In this document: piece after piece, positions 17,451 to 25,523 of the stretch
Numbering within the stretch: the first letter of the stretch is position 1
Layout: each line of letters starts with the position of its first letter
NCBI GenBank assembly: GCA_016927755.1
Contig: JAFGLZ010000183.1
Location: 1-64,000, forward strand
Direction: 5' to 3'
DNA: 64,000 nt
From: Phycisphaerae bacterium
Lineage (GTDB): Bacteria; Planctomycetota; Phycisphaerae; UBA1845; JAFGLZ01
Made by a program: the position numbers and the translations under genes
The notes under the pieces: generated by a model
Told to the model about the DNA's origin: nothing
Databases searched by the model: none
What the model saw: only the letters and a program-made list of their open reading frames with translations

Positions 17451-19364
17451 ATGAATTGTCGCACGAATCTCGTTTTCACGCTTCACGTTGTTCTGACGGT
17501 TGGCATAGCCATGGCTTGGCCGACGTGGGTCGAGGCGACTGCACCAACTTACTACATCAGTCCGACGGGGGACGACGGCACAGGTGATGGATCGGAGAAC
17601 GATCCCTGGGCGACCCTTGCCTACGCGTGTTCTCAGATTCCCACTGATGGAGGTCGCATCATCTGCTTCGAAGGCAATTACGTCGTATCGGAGCAGGCAA
17701 GCGTCTTCTTGGACCCGGGGCTGCAACCGGAGTTCAGGCTGGAACTCCATGCTGACGCGAATACTCATGCGGTCTTCGACGCCAATGATGCGCTTTCCGG
17801 CGCCGCCATACTCAAAGTCGAGCACCAGGAGGATCCCAATACGGAACCGAACTCACCGGCGGACTACGGCGTTCAAGAGTGCACCATCACGGGCCTCGCA
17901 GCAGACAGACGCCTGATATTCAGGAACAACGATGGCGACGGACAGGAGTACAGGCGTCTGCTCTGGCTGGACTTCATCGGCAGTAGGACCGTCAAATGGT
18001 GTGATCTCTGCGATAGCCGCGACGAACTGCTGACGACGAAGAATCAGCCGACCAGTTTCTACGAGCAAGGGGGTGAGGGTGGCTGGGATGCGAACATGAT
18101 TGCCGAGATTCCCGACAGCAACGTCGTGATCGAAAACTGCATATTCCACACGACAGCCGGCCTGAACGTTGACGGCGTCGTCATTGATGACGCCGGCGAC
18201 AGACCCACCGTCGCTACCGTGACTTCTTGCGAGTTCTACGACATCTGCCACTACGACTCCGACGCATATTCAGCCGCGCTGACAGGCACGTGCCGACTGA
18301 CCGTAACGGACTGCTACTTCCACGGAAATCAATTCGACTACATCGACCATGTGGGCGTTGCGACGCGCGAGGGCGGCCCCCCGGAATTCATCAACTGCGT
18401 CTTCGAGGACGCCTCCTTCTACAACTTGTGGCTTTGTTCGAACGCGGTGGTCCGATCCTGCGATTTCCTCGACAATGACGATGCCTACGCAAACATTCTC
18501 TGCTCGCCTTCCATGGACGGCTGCTTCGGCGAGGACTGGAGCCCCGAGGACGGCAACTTCGTAATCGAGCAGTGCCGGTTCAACGGCACGACAGGCCGCT
18601 TCATCGAGTCTGTCTGGAGCCACGTTGCGAGCTTCATGGACGGATGGGCGATGACGGTAACGCTCGAAAGGAGCTACTTCATAGGGACCTTCAGTGGACC
18701 GATCCTCAGTACGTATGGGGTCAGCGACGCTAACTACGCGGATCCGAACTACTCCGCGGACACGACGTTCAAGGCCACCGCCTGCGTCTTTCGCGCCTTC
18801 GACTCGATCCCCGTCTCGGACGGCAACGCAAAGGGAATCCTCCTGGACAACTGCACGATCGCCCAGGGAGAGTACGGACTACTCTTCGGTGACTCGGTGG
18901 ACGATCCCAACGACGTGACGATCCGAAACACGGTCGTTCACGGCGACACCTATGCGATTCGTGCGGAAGACGGCGCGAAGTATCCGAACGACTTCGTCGT
19001 CTCCCACAACATGTACCTGGGCGATCTTGTCGCCGTCGGCACAGGCAGTGAGGCCGAACTCGGGCCCAATGACCTCCAGACGAACGATCCGAACGAGGTG
19101 GGCCTCTACATCCTGTACGAGAACAACGACTCCAACGATCCGTTCCCCGCCTACAAGCCAGTCCAGGGCGGCGCCTGCACGGGGACGGGAACCACTGATA
19201 GCACGTCAGAGGTCTCCTATGACGGCTATACATGGCGAACCTACGACGATCAACTGATTGATCGTGGCGCATACTGCTATACCGGATGCGGGTCGAGCCT
19301 AGTTCAGTCGATGGTCATGACGCTGGGGTTCGTGGGGCTGCTCGCGCTCAGAAGGAGACCCTGA
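17451..19364 (+). CDS. Secreted right-handed beta-helix protein with C-terminal anchor-like tail
   Basis: 637 aa. An N-terminal signal peptide (about residues 1-29, hydrophobic VVLTVGIAMAW then cleavage near VEATA) is followed by YYISPTGDDGTGDG, a common opening of parallel beta-helix proteins. Repeated Asn/Asp-rich strands of the form VIENCIFH, VTDCYFHG, FINCVFED, VRSCDFLDN and LDNCTIAQG are the coils of a parallel beta-helix. The C terminus is hydrophobic (MVMTLGFVGLLA) followed by RRR, like a sorting tail but without PEP. A near-perfect Shine-Dalgarno AAAGGAGGAGCG precedes the ATG. Its third-position use seems less extreme in C than in the flanking acs and tal genes. Substrate unknown. Polysaccharide binding or cleavage is only a family-level guess. 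Confidence 0.8.
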   Translation: MNCRTNLVFTLHVVLTVGIAMAWPTWVEATAPTYYISPTGDDGTGDGSENDPWATLAYACSQIPTDGGRIICFEGNYVVSEQASVFLDPGLQPEFRLELHADANTHAVFDANDALSGAAILKVEHQEDPNTEPNSPADYGVQECTITGLAADRRLIFRNNDGDGQEYRRLLWLDFIGSRTVKWCDLCDSRDELLTTKNQPTSFYEQGGEGGWDANMIAEIPDSNVVIENCIFHTTAGLNVDGVVIDDAGDRPTVATVTSCEFYDICHYDSDAYSAALTGTCRLTVTDCYFHGNQFDYIDHVGVATREGGPPEFINCVFEDASFYNLWLCSNAVVRSCDFLDNDDAYANILCSPSMDGCFGEDWSPEDGNFVIEQCRFNGTTGRFIESVWSHVASFMDGWAMTVTLERSYFIGTFSGPILSTYGVSDANYADPNYSADTTFKATACVFRAFDSIPVSDGNAKGILLDNCTIAQGEYGLLFGDSVDDPNDVTIRNTVVHGDTYAIRAEDGAKYPNDFVVSHNMYLGDLVAVGTGSEAELGPNDLQTNDPNEVGLYILYENNDSNDPFPAYKPVQGGACTGTGTTDSTSEVSYDGYTWRTYDDQLIDRGAYCYTGCGSSLVQSMVMTLGFVGLLALRRRP

Positions 19365-19918
19365 CGAGCAACCACGCCGGAGAGAAGGCTCGCCGAGGGC
19401 AAGCCATGTCCGGCTTCCGGCAACCAGAGGTTGAGCCTGCGGCTCCTGGGTGAGTCCGTCTGCGGAGGTGCTTCGCGGCATGCCGGTCCGACGGACTGAT
19501 CCGAATCGCTTGGGGTCTCGGGTCTGGCGGCAGGGACCGCCCTCGTGTTCCTGTCGGCTCGACCCGAGACCCGCAAGGGCCTGCGCAACACCTTGACATG
19601 CAATGCCAGTTCTCGTTCGATTGTGGCTTGAGCACTGCTAGGCACAGGATGCTCATCGGGTCCTGCGATCAGTAAGCGCGCCCTGCTGGCAGGCCGATCG
19701 TTCCTCCTTTGCATCGATGCCGTTGGAGGTAGCCGTGCAAGGTCGCTATCAGCGCCGGCATCGAATAGAGTAAGCTGGATAGTCGAGGCAGGCCCGCCAA
19801 GGCTCGACCTCGGCGAACGCAATGACTGGCGCCGGCGCCAGGGCCGTGGGCTGCATCGCTAGGGATGTTCCTGCGACCTTCATGCGTCTCTTCCGACCTC
19901 ATGCACCGGAGCACAACC
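19365..19918. repeat. Intergenic region with a 12-bp inverted repeat
   Basis: No gene is supported in these 554 bases. A 12-bp perfect inverted repeat GGGTCTCGGGTC (19513-19524) pairs with GACCCGAGACCC (19561-19572) around a 36-nt loop. It could be a stable RNA hairpin or a remnant mobile end. A minus-strand frame 19304-19822 overlaps the end of the beta-helix gene and has no domain signature. Confidence 0.5.
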
Positions 19919-20566
19919 ATGAAGTTCTTCATCGACACCGCGAACCTCGACGAAATCAAAGCCGCCAACGACCTCGGCGTCCTAGACGGCGTCACCACAA
20001 ACCCCTCCCTCGTGGCCAAGGAAGGACGTGACTTCATCCCCCTCCTCGAGGAAATCTGCGCCATCGTCGCCGGCCCCGTCTCCGCCGAAGTCACCAGCAC
20101 CGACTGCAACGGCATGATGAAAGAAGCACGAGAGCTCGGCAAAGTCGCGCCCAACGTCGTTATCAAGCTCCCCATCATCGTCGAGGGCGTCAAAGCCTGC
20201 GTCCGATGCCGCGACGAAGGCATCAAGACCAACCTCACCCTCTGCTTCCAACCCACGCAGGCCCTCATCGTCGCAAAGGCCGGCGCGACCTTCGTCAGCC
20301 CCTTCCTCGGCCGCCTCGACGACATCAGCCACGACGGCATGGAGCTCATCCAACAGATCCGTCAAATCTACGACAACTACGGCTTCAAGACCGAGATCCT
20401 CGCCGCCAGCCTGCGACACCCCCTGCACGTCGCCCAAGCCGCATTGGCCGGCGCCGACATCGCCACCATCCCCTACAACGTCATCGAAAAGCTCCTCAAC
20501 CACCCCCTAACCGACATCGGCCTCAAACGCTTCCTCGACGACTGGGCAAAGCTCAAGGCCAAGTAG
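19919..20566 (+). CDS. tal: Transaldolase, TalC/FSA-like short type
   Basis: 215 aa single-domain TIM-barrel aldolase of the short transaldolase/fructose-6-phosphate aldolase family, acting in the non-oxidative pentose phosphate pathway. The Schiff-base lysine is Lys83 in VVIKLPI. The N-terminal FIDTANLDEIKAA and GVTTNPSL are diagnostic. Two residues suggest transaldolase rather than F6P aldolase: Glu in SAEVTSTD, where FSA has Gln, and Phe in SPFLGRLDD, where FSA has Tyr131. The ATG at 19919 is the clear family N terminus, with GGAGCACAACC upstream. The 3' end overlaps the convergent kinase-like gene by 14 nt. Confidence 0.93.
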   Translation: MKFFIDTANLDEIKAANDLGVLDGVTTNPSLVAKEGRDFIPLLEEICAIVAGPVSAEVTSTDCNGMMKEARELGKVAPNVVIKLPIIVEGVKACVRCRDEGIKTNLTLCFQPTQALIVAKAGATFVSPFLGRLDDISHDGMELIQQIRQIYDNYGFKTEILAASLRHPLHVAQAALAGADIATIPYNVIEKLLNHPLTDIGLKRFLDDWAKLKAK

Positions 20567-21257
20567 GACTTGGTGACCAACGTCGCCGTGAGTGGTGGGT
20601 CACGGGTCCGCGCGGAAAGATCATGCCGACCCGGGCCATGTCGAAGTCCAGGATCCCGCCGAGTTCCTCCCCCACAAACAGCATGTTCGACGGATTGATA
20701 TCGCGATGAATCAGATGCCTAGGCAGGACCCCCTCGAGTCGCTCCAGGTCGCGGGCGATGCCCTCGCCGATTGACGACAAACGGTCGACTTCCAGAACAT
20801 CCCCGCGCGCACTGATCCTCGGCAGCGCCCAATCCACAACCGCGCCGCGCAAATCCAGCAGCCCCACGTCTCCCTCCCCCTCCCAGTCGCACAGCGCCGC
20901 GTGCAACCTGCCGATCGCCTCCCCATGCCTCCTCGCCTTCCCCTCGGCCGCGTCATCGTAGTGATCCTCAACCGATTCACCCGGCAGCCGGGCATACAGA
21001 CAGAACACCCGCCCGTCCCGCTCCGCAAACGGCTCACCGTCCACGCTCTCCAGCGGCACCGCCACCGGCAACCCCCGCCCCCTCAGCCACTCCACAAGAG
21101 CGAACTCCCGCCGGACTTGCCGCTCTCCCTCCCTCTCCTTCAGCACGTAAACCGCCCCATCACGGGTCCGCACCCACGATGCCCTGCCCCAGTAAGAGGC
21201 AATCGGCTCGATCGAAACAACCTGCGCTATCCGCCACTTCGACAAGAACCCAGTCAT
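20553..21257 (-). pseudogene. Aminoglycoside phosphotransferase-fold kinase, C-terminally truncated
   Basis: 234 codons of a phosphotransferase (APH/choline kinase fold) protein. The ATP-binding N-lobe shows VYVLKEREGERQVRREFALV with the Lys and Glu pair. The catalytic loop HRDINPSNMLF and the metal-binding DFD in GGILDFDMARVG are intact. Family members of this type (homoserine kinase-like) usually continue for 60-100 residues of helices after DFD, but here the frame ends after about 30 residues, some low-complexity (RRRWSP). The tail also runs antisense into tal. Truncation by deletion is likely, though a short active enzyme is not excluded. The ATG at 21257 is preferred over upstream starts because similarity begins there. 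Confidence 0.6.
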
Positions 21258-21290
21258 GAGCTGCCGCGCTCCGTCCGCGCCCGGCGATCC

Positions 21291-21891
21291 CCCCTCACCG
21301 AGCCGGCCTGTCCCCAGGCCGGTCACCACCCCCAACCACAACCTTCCCCAGTGTACTGCTCACCCCGTACTTCTTCGGATCAGTGATCCCCATATCATCA
21401 CGGCGTGCCCACCCGCGAGCACGCCCCAGGCGCGACGCGCGGCCCGTCTCGCGCCCCAATAGTGGATATGGATCCACCGAAACCCTCCAATGGGAGGACC
21501 CCACATCGAACCTCGCCGAACGCCAAACAGGGCATTCCGGGACATTGTGGGACATCCGCGCCCCTCACCGGGCCCGACTGTCCCAAGGCTGGTCATCCCC
21601 CAACCACGACCCGTGCCTCCGCGCCGCACGACAGACCGCCCTACAAAGAAGTCCGCCGATTCCCATATCAGAAGCCTGGATGCATCGAGGATATGGACGA
21701 CAAATCGACCGGCGCGGGCCCCTCACCCCAGCACCCACACCGCCAGAAGTGGGGCATTCTGCTGCATTCTGGTGCACCGCCCAACCGGCAACGCACCCGC
21801 GGTCCTCGCCCGGACCGTTCCAAAGCCACCCCAACCTCACCCCAACGCCCACGCCGCCAGAAGTGGGGCATTCTGCTGCATTCTGGTGCAT
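21291..21891. repeat. Diverged tandem units ending in 10-bp-phased CAT repeats
   Basis: A non-coding block. Unit A begins at 21291 and unit B at 21561 with about 50 bp of 85 percent similar sequence. Each unit then has a CCCATATCA box (near 21388 and 21662) and a GGATATGG box (21464 and 21689), and ends in three CAT triplets at exact 10-bp steps (21533/43/53, and 21755/65 with the third decayed to CAC). A third array at 21869/79/89 belongs to a 36-bp perfect direct repeat (21741-21776 and 21855-21890). No protein frame is preserved across the copies, so the signal is at DNA or RNA level. Confidence 0.75.
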
Positions 21892-22017
21892 CGCCAAACC
21901 GGCGACTCACCCCAGGTCCTCGCCCGCGTCATGACAGAGCCACAGCGCCGTCACCCCCCTCGTAATCCCGCGGCCAGTAACCCCTTCTATACTTTGTACT
22001 TCGTACTCCGTCCTTCT

Positions 22018-23343
22018 CTACAACGATGGATTCTCGTACCAGATAACCCCAAGATTCTCGATCTCCTCACACGTCACAACGTCCAGATCGCCGTCCCCGT
22101 CCAGGTCGAGCAGCTCCACCAGGTCGTATTTCGTCCCCACCACCCCGCTGATGTCGTGCGCCAGCCACACCCCGTCCGTCACCTCCCCCACGTAGCTCAG
22201 CCAGATCACACCGGACTTGCCACCCGCGTTCTCGCAGCTCAGCACGATGTCCAATCGACCGTCAAGATCCACGTCACCGACGTTCACCGCCTTGCCCGTC
22301 CCCACCCCCGCCGGAAGCTGAATCTCATGCCGCTCCCACGGAAAGAACCGGTTCCCCGTCCGTCGGAAGAACAGAATCCCGCCGCCCTTCGTCGCGCAGA
22401 CCACGTCGTCCAGCCCGTCCCCGTCCAAATCCACCAGCTTCAGGAACATCACCTCCCGGTCCGAACCCCCGATCCGATGCACCCCCCAGGCCAAATACTG
22501 CAACAACCCCGGCCCCGGGTTCTCCAACCACAAACACCCCCGACCGTCCCCCCGCCGATCCGACACCAGAACGTCCTCGTCCCCGTCCCCGTCCATGTCC
22601 GCCGCCACGAGCGACATGATCCAACCCGCACGATACATCGGGTGCCAACGCCACCCGGAAAGGGTGCGCGCGTCCGCGGGCGACTCGAACCACCCGACCT
22701 CCGCGTCGTCTCCCTTGGCCCCGGAAACCAGATCCACGCCGTACCGGCCGTCAACCTGCATCGTCAGTGTGAACATCCACGGCTTCGCGTCTCGCGCCGG
22801 AGGCAACGCCTCTGTCTGCCAGGCGATTTGATTCAGGATCTGCGCGCGATCCGTCGGCGACCAGTGAAACCAGATGCTCCGCCCCCCGCCTTCACAGGAG
22901 CTGACCACGTCTTTCGCGCCGTCACCGTCGACGTCAACGAAGACCGCGTCCTCGGGCGAGCCGACCTCCCCGACCGTCACCGCCGGCCACCGACCACGCG
23001 CCATCGCCGGTCCCGGATTCAGACAGACGCGAACCCGCCCGCCCTCTTCCCAACCCGTGGCGATGTCAGGCAGCCCGTCGCCGTTAATATCCGCCGGCCG
23101 AACCCCGTCGGCGCCCTGCGACGCATCGTCGATCACGTATCGTGCCCAAGGACTCCCGCTCAACGGCGTCGTCGGTGGGATACAGCCCGGCAGCAGCGCC
23201 AGCGCGAGCAGCCACCCGCGCGGATCCGCCGCGCGGCGATTGGCGTACCGGCGGAATCGTTCATGAAGTCCCACGGTCAGATACCCCGGGATCGTTCGCC
23301 TCGACACGCCCGGACGAGAATTGAGAACGCGCCGCCAGGACAC
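22018..23343 (-). CDS. FG-GAP/VCBS-repeat lipoprotein
   Basis: Up to 441 aa. Exported lipoprotein with a lipobox in LALALLPGC (Cys about residue 54 of the longest reading), followed by at least five FG-GAP/VCBS-type repeats with calcium-binding loops: DINGDGLPDI, DVDGDGAKDV, DMDGDGDEDV, DLDGDGLDDV, DVDLDGRLDI and DLDGDGDLDV. These build a beta-propeller used in adhesion or ligand binding. The longest frame opens with GTG at 23343, but the signal peptide would then be preceded by about 45 residues. A later GTG at 23274 may be the real start. The gene stands alone between the zinc-ribbon gene and the repeat block. Ligand unknown. Confidence 0.78.
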   Translation of the reverse strand: MSWRRVLNSRPGVSRRTIPGYLTVGLHERFRRYANRRAADPRGWLLALALLPGCIPPTTPLSGSPWARYVIDDASQGADGVRPADINGDGLPDIATGWEEGGRVRVCLNPGPAMARGRWPAVTVGEVGSPEDAVFVDVDGDGAKDVVSSCEGGGRSIWFHWSPTDRAQILNQIAWQTEALPPARDAKPWMFTLTMQVDGRYGVDLVSGAKGDDAEVGWFESPADARTLSGWRWHPMYRAGWIMSLVAADMDGDGDEDVLVSDRRGDGRGCLWLENPGPGLLQYLAWGVHRIGGSDREVMFLKLVDLDGDGLDDVVCATKGGGILFFRRTGNRFFPWERHEIQLPAGVGTGKAVNVGDVDLDGRLDIVLSCENAGGKSGVIWLSYVGEVTDGVWLAHDISGVVGTKYDLVELLDLDGDGDLDVVTCEEIENLGVIWYENPSL

Positions 23344-23469
23344 GCCCTTCCGACGCGCAAACCACCCCCGAAGGGGGCATGGGCCCGCGGCGTGGAGTCA
23401 TGCCACTCGGATCAACGCGTCATCTGGACAGACCTGCCCAACAGGAAGTCAGTCTCCGAGGGCCCGGCC

Positions 23470-23994
23470 TCAGCGTCGTTTGGATTGAAAACAATCTCGG
23501 CAGTAAACGGGCCGCCCCTGCGCCGGCTTGAACGGTACCGTGGTCTTGGCCCCGCACTCGGCGCAGACGGCCTCGTAGGACTCTCGTGCCGGCCGATCGC
23601 TTCGGTACGGATGCCGGCTCGGACCGCGTCCGCCCCGACCGCCGCCACCCCCCCCGCCGCCGCCGGACCTCGCCCGACTCTTGGCCGCGTTGGCCTTACG
23701 CTTGTCGCGACACTCCTTACAGCGCCTCGGCTCGTTCGAGAACCCCCGCTCGGCGTAGTAGGCCTGATCCTTGGCCGAGAACACGAACTGACGTCCGCAA
23801 TCGATGCACTCCAGCAGCTTGTCGTCCTCGCTGGCAACCTGATCGCCCTGGGCCTTTCGCTTCTCACGACACTCGCGGCATCGCTTCGGGTCGTTCACGA
23901 AACCCCGTTCGGCGTAGCGCTCCTGATCCTCCGCCGTGTGCGCGAACTCCTGGCCGCACTCCTGACAGACGATTGTCTTGTCTTCATATGGCAT
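23470..23994 (-). CDS. Triple zinc-ribbon protein
   Basis: 174 aa cytosolic protein. Two tandem zinc ribbons of the zf-trcl type share the pattern CxxCG, about 20 residues, then RCxxCR: IVCQECGQEFAHTAEDQERY...RCRECR and LECIDCGRQFVFSAKDQAYY...RCKECR. A Gly-rich linker of nine consecutive glycines follows, and then a third CAECGAKTTVPF...CRDCF ribbon of the CxxC-x17-CxxC kind. The basic linker RSGGGG...RGGRGPSRH suggests nucleic-acid contact. The ATG at 23994 has AAGGA 9 nt upstream. Proteins with this build are widespread in Chloroflexi, delta-proteobacteria and planctomycetes, with no assigned function known to me. Confidence 0.85.
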   Translation of the reverse strand: MPYEDKTIVCQECGQEFAHTAEDQERYAERGFVNDPKRCRECREKRKAQGDQVASEDDKLLECIDCGRQFVFSAKDQAYYAERGFSNEPRRCKECRDKRKANAAKSRARSGGGGGGGGGRGGRGPSRHPYRSDRPARESYEAVCAECGAKTTVPFKPAQGRPVYCRDCFQSKRR

Positions 23995-24194
23995 GGGGGG
24001 GTCCTTAGAAAGAGAGTCCCTATCAGGTGGGCCGCGACGCGCCACCATTATCTAGGATACCCTGGAACCGCTGTCAATTCCAGGCAACCGCGCGCAACTC
24101 GGCCCCGATCATGGACCTTGCCCCCCCACGGCCATCAGCCCCCCGCCCCGGAACCCGCGCCGGTGCCTCCAGGTCAGTCTCGCGCCGTCGTAAC

Positions 24195-24211
24195 GCAGGC
24201 TTCCAGCCTGC
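24195..24211. repeat. Palindromic repeat, GTAACGCAGGC type (copy 1)
   Basis: 7-bp stem GCAGGCT/AGCCTGC with a TCC loop, preceded by GTAAC. A second copy with the same lead-in lies at 26926-26943. I take it as a dispersed repeat family. It is in the 3' flank of the metallophosphoesterase gene. Confidence 0.6.
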
Positions 24212-24264
24212 CCAAGCAGGCAACGATGCAGGTGACACACAAGATTACCCGACTAAGAGCCGCT

Positions 24265-25296
24265 CTACCCCGCTTTCTTGAGCTTCCTGCCCCCCATGTC
24301 CCATTCCAGCGTATACGTCTTCTCCCCCTTGTACCCATCCAGCTTCTTCCCCTCATACATATCCAGCCACACATCGTCGTACTTGTCCAGCTTGGGCGAG
24401 TACGCAATGACCTTGATCTTGCCCTCGGCCGGCACGAACTTCACCAACTGCAGCCATCCGTCCCCGCCGTTCGGCAACCTCTGGTAGTCGGCCAGAATCT
24501 CGTGCACCCGCCGGCCGGCATCATTGACCGCCGTCTGGTGAAACACCCCGCTCACGTGCCCACAGACGATCATGAAGATATTCTCGTGCTTGCGGATAAG
24601 CTTGTTCCAGACGGCCTCGCCCACGTTGCCCTTCAGGCCGTAGGGGTCGACATCCTTGGGGCGACTCCCCACGCGCAGATGAAAGTGCGTCGCCACGATC
24701 ACCTGCCGATCCCGATGCTTGTCGACAACGTCATTCGCCCACGCCAGCGTCTCGTCGGATGGGGCAAACTCCAGGCTCAACACCATGAACTTCATCCCGC
24801 CCCCCTCGAAGAAGCAGTAGTTGTTCGCGTTCGAAGCCCCCTTGTGCCCGCCGTACCAGGGATACTTCTTGAAGCGCTGCGGACCAAAATATTTGTCGTA
24901 GAGCGACGTCCCCCGCGTAACCTTCGTCACCTTCTTAAGGCCCTTAGTCGAGAACTGCTTGTCGACGTCGTGATTGCCCGGCGCCATGCTGTAGGGCACG
25001 ATGCCGTCGAGAACCTTCTGCGCGCGATCCGCCCTCTGCCATTCGTCCTCGTTCTCCGCGTGCTGGACAATATCCCCGAGGTGGATGACGAACTTGATGT
25101 TCTCCTCCTTCGCCTTCGCCTTGATCCACTCCGTCTGAGCCATGTACGTCTCCGGACACTTGTCCGAGTAGTTCTGCGTGTCCGGAAGCAGCACCACCGT
25201 AAACGGCTCCTTCTCCTGGGCGGCGCAACCGACCGTCACAAGGACCACGGCAAACGAAGACAACGCTGGAAGCAAACGACATGGCGAAATCCTCAT
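24265..25296 (-). CDS. Secreted calcineurin-like metallophosphoesterase
   Basis: 343 aa lipoprotein-type exported phosphoesterase. The signal peptide ends in VVLVTVGC (lipobox). Metal ligands of the calcineurin fold appear in order: LLPDTQNY, FVIHLGDIVQHAENEDEW, APGNHDVDKQF, VIVATHFHLRV and CGHVSGVFH. All five blocks are intact, so a dinuclear metal site is expected. The ATG at 25296 has GGGAGGACACC upstream and a TATAAT promoter about 65 nt before it. It stands alone between a repeat and the divergent UroD-family gene. The substrate (phosphomonoester, diester or nucleotide) is not determined by these motifs. Confidence 0.9.
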   Translation of the reverse strand: MRISPCRLLPALSSFAVVLVTVGCAAQEKEPFTVVLLPDTQNYSDKCPETYMAQTEWIKAKAKEENIKFVIHLGDIVQHAENEDEWQRADRAQKVLDGIVPYSMAPGNHDVDKQFSTKGLKKVTKVTRGTSLYDKYFGPQRFKKYPWYGGHKGASNANNYCFFEGGGMKFMVLSLEFAPSDETLAWANDVVDKHRDRQVIVATHFHLRVGSRPKDVDPYGLKGNVGEAVWNKLIRKHENIFMIVCGHVSGVFHQTAVNDAGRRVHEILADYQRLPNGGDGWLQLVKFVPAEGKIKVIAYSPKLDKYDDVWLDMYEGKKLDGYKGEKTYTLEWDMGGRKLKKAG

Positions 25297-25360
25297 GGTG
25301 TCCTCCCTCACAGACTCACGAATGAACCCCCCAGGACCCTCCGCGGACCCCTCAAGCCGG

Positions 25361-25388
25361 ATTATAGCGGAATCGAAGCCCTTGTCCC
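25361..25388 (-). promoter_or_regulatory. Promoter of the metallophosphoesterase gene
   Basis: Minus strand: -35 GGGACA (25388-25383), 16-nt spacer, perfect -10 TATAAT (25366-25361). The expected start is about 55-60 nt before the ATG at 25296. Confidence 0.55.
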
Positions 25389-25523
25389 CCCGCTTCACCC
25401 CCGCGCCTCCGCGCCACGGTTGACGCACCCCGCCGCAAATGCGACGATTCCTGCGACCTATCCCGATCGCGACGGTTGGTCAAACGGACGCTTCGTCCGC
25501 AAGAGCCGAAGGAGCCCAACCCG

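Noticed and set aside
17075..17479. Minus-strand 134-codon frame
   Set aside because: No ribosome binding site or domain, and it overlaps the strong start of the beta-helix gene.
19304..19822. Minus-strand 172-codon frame after the beta-helix gene
   Set aside because: Overlaps the end of a real gene, contains the 12-bp inverted repeat and shows no protein features.
19919..20566. Fructose-6-phosphate aldolase (fsa)
   Set aside because: Phe in SPFLGR and Glu in SAEVTS at the positions that separate transaldolase from FSA favour transaldolase.
21741..21890. Two-unit CRISPR from the 36-bp repeat
   Set aside because: Only two copies 78 bp apart, within a diverged duplication, with no cas genes.
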